Positions 63,973-64,000 of a DNA stretch of 64,000 nucleotides are shown piece after piece. Source of the DNA: Pseudomonas entomophila (GTDB lineage: Bacteria; Pseudomonadota; Gammaproteobacteria; Pseudomonadales; Pseudomonadaceae); assembly GCF_029478665.1 (NCBI RefSeq), contig NZ_JARPQB010000040.1, forward strand, positions 25,071 to 89,070. The letters run 5' to 3'. The notes below the pieces were generated by a model. It was given only the letters and a program-made list of their open reading frames with translations, was not told the DNA's origin and did not search any database. The position numbers were made by a program, and so were the translations under genes. Numbering within the stretch: the stretch's first letter is position 1; each line of letters opens with the position of its first letter.

Positions 63973-64000
63973 ATGCCCAAGCGATACGAACTTTCCGACG
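63882..64000 (+). mobile_element. Left end of a probable IS5-type insertion sequence (incomplete)
   Basis: GGTTCTGTATGAAAACC from about 63883 looks like an inverted-repeat end, and a transposase-like reading frame opens at 63973. The right end lies beyond the window, so boundaries and target duplication cannot be verified. Confidence 0.5.
63973..64000 (+). CDS. Transposase N-terminus (partial)
   Basis: Starts ATG CCC AAG; reads MPKRYELSD before the window ends. This N-terminus is the one typical of IS5-family transposases in Pseudomonas. GGCGAAGGA precedes it at 63957-63965. Partial at the window edge. Confidence 0.55.

Overview
The window is a GC-rich chromosomal stretch that looks like a Pseudomonas of the putida group. 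Evidence: the many short palindromic REP elements of the 'GTAGGAGC..GCC' type between genes, codon use, and a gene set (quinate/shikimate catabolism with a dehydratase/HPPD fusion, DUF6124 and DUF3077-like proteins, LysE exporters, orphan Hcp operons) typical of that group. It is not collinear with one obvious operon system. It alternates core-like housekeeping and catabolic genes with accessory modules. No rRNA, tRNA or CRISPR array was recognised.

Layout. 0.2-3.3 kb: an NDH-2-like flavoprotein and a chemoreceptor. 3.3-12.5 kb: a coherent catabolic cluster with an NCS1 base permease, a luciferase-like monooxygenase, two flavin reductases, DUF1185 protein, alpha/beta hydrolase, aldehyde dehydrogenase, carboxymuconolactone-decarboxylase-like protein and a GntR/FCD regulator. 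Matching TGGTATACCA-type operators lie at its two control regions. It resembles the logic of oxidative N-heterocycle opening (Rut or pyridine type), but the substrate is unknown. 12.5-18 kb: a NUDIX hydrolase (11.9-12.5), two convergent hybrid histidine kinases and a LysE exporter. 18.2 kb: a small DUF6124 gene behind a strikingly structured leader. 18.8-24.5 kb: a CzcCBA-type divalent-metal efflux system.

24.8-37.1 kb is an aromatic-precursor catabolic region: aroQ and an AroE-like dehydrogenase, then (32.5-37.1) a TetR regulator, the QuiC-type 3-dehydroshikimate dehydratase/HPPD fusion and a metabolite:H+ symporter. Together they would take up quinate or shikimate and convert it to protocatechuate. 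Inserted between these halves (26.5-32.3 kb) is a tightly coupled operon: double heme-oxygenase-like protein, LysE exporter, NodU/CmcH-type O-carbamoyltransferase, SGNH hydrolase and a 25-residue basic peptide. It looks like a compact, undescribed biosynthesis/export system for a carbamoylated small molecule.

37.2-51.5 kb: a cobalamin riboswitch with a TonB-dependent receptor, a low-GC pair (PD-(D/E)XK-like protein plus membrane protein), a YghU-type glutathione transferase, an amidase, a DauR-like regulator with its PLP enzyme, a TetR regulator flanked by two 28-bp palindromes, an EmrAB-type pump, a hydrolase and a LysE exporter. 51.6-59 kb: a GNAT acetyltransferase, then an AT-rich accessory region with two paralogous Hcp - DUF4225 - small membrane protein operons, orphan copies of the small membrane (candidate immunity) genes, a CPBP protease, a DUF3077-like gene with an attenuator-like leader, and a PfkB kinase relic. 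59.3-63.4 kb: a large SNF2-family helicase. The window ends inside what appears to be an IS5-type insertion sequence.
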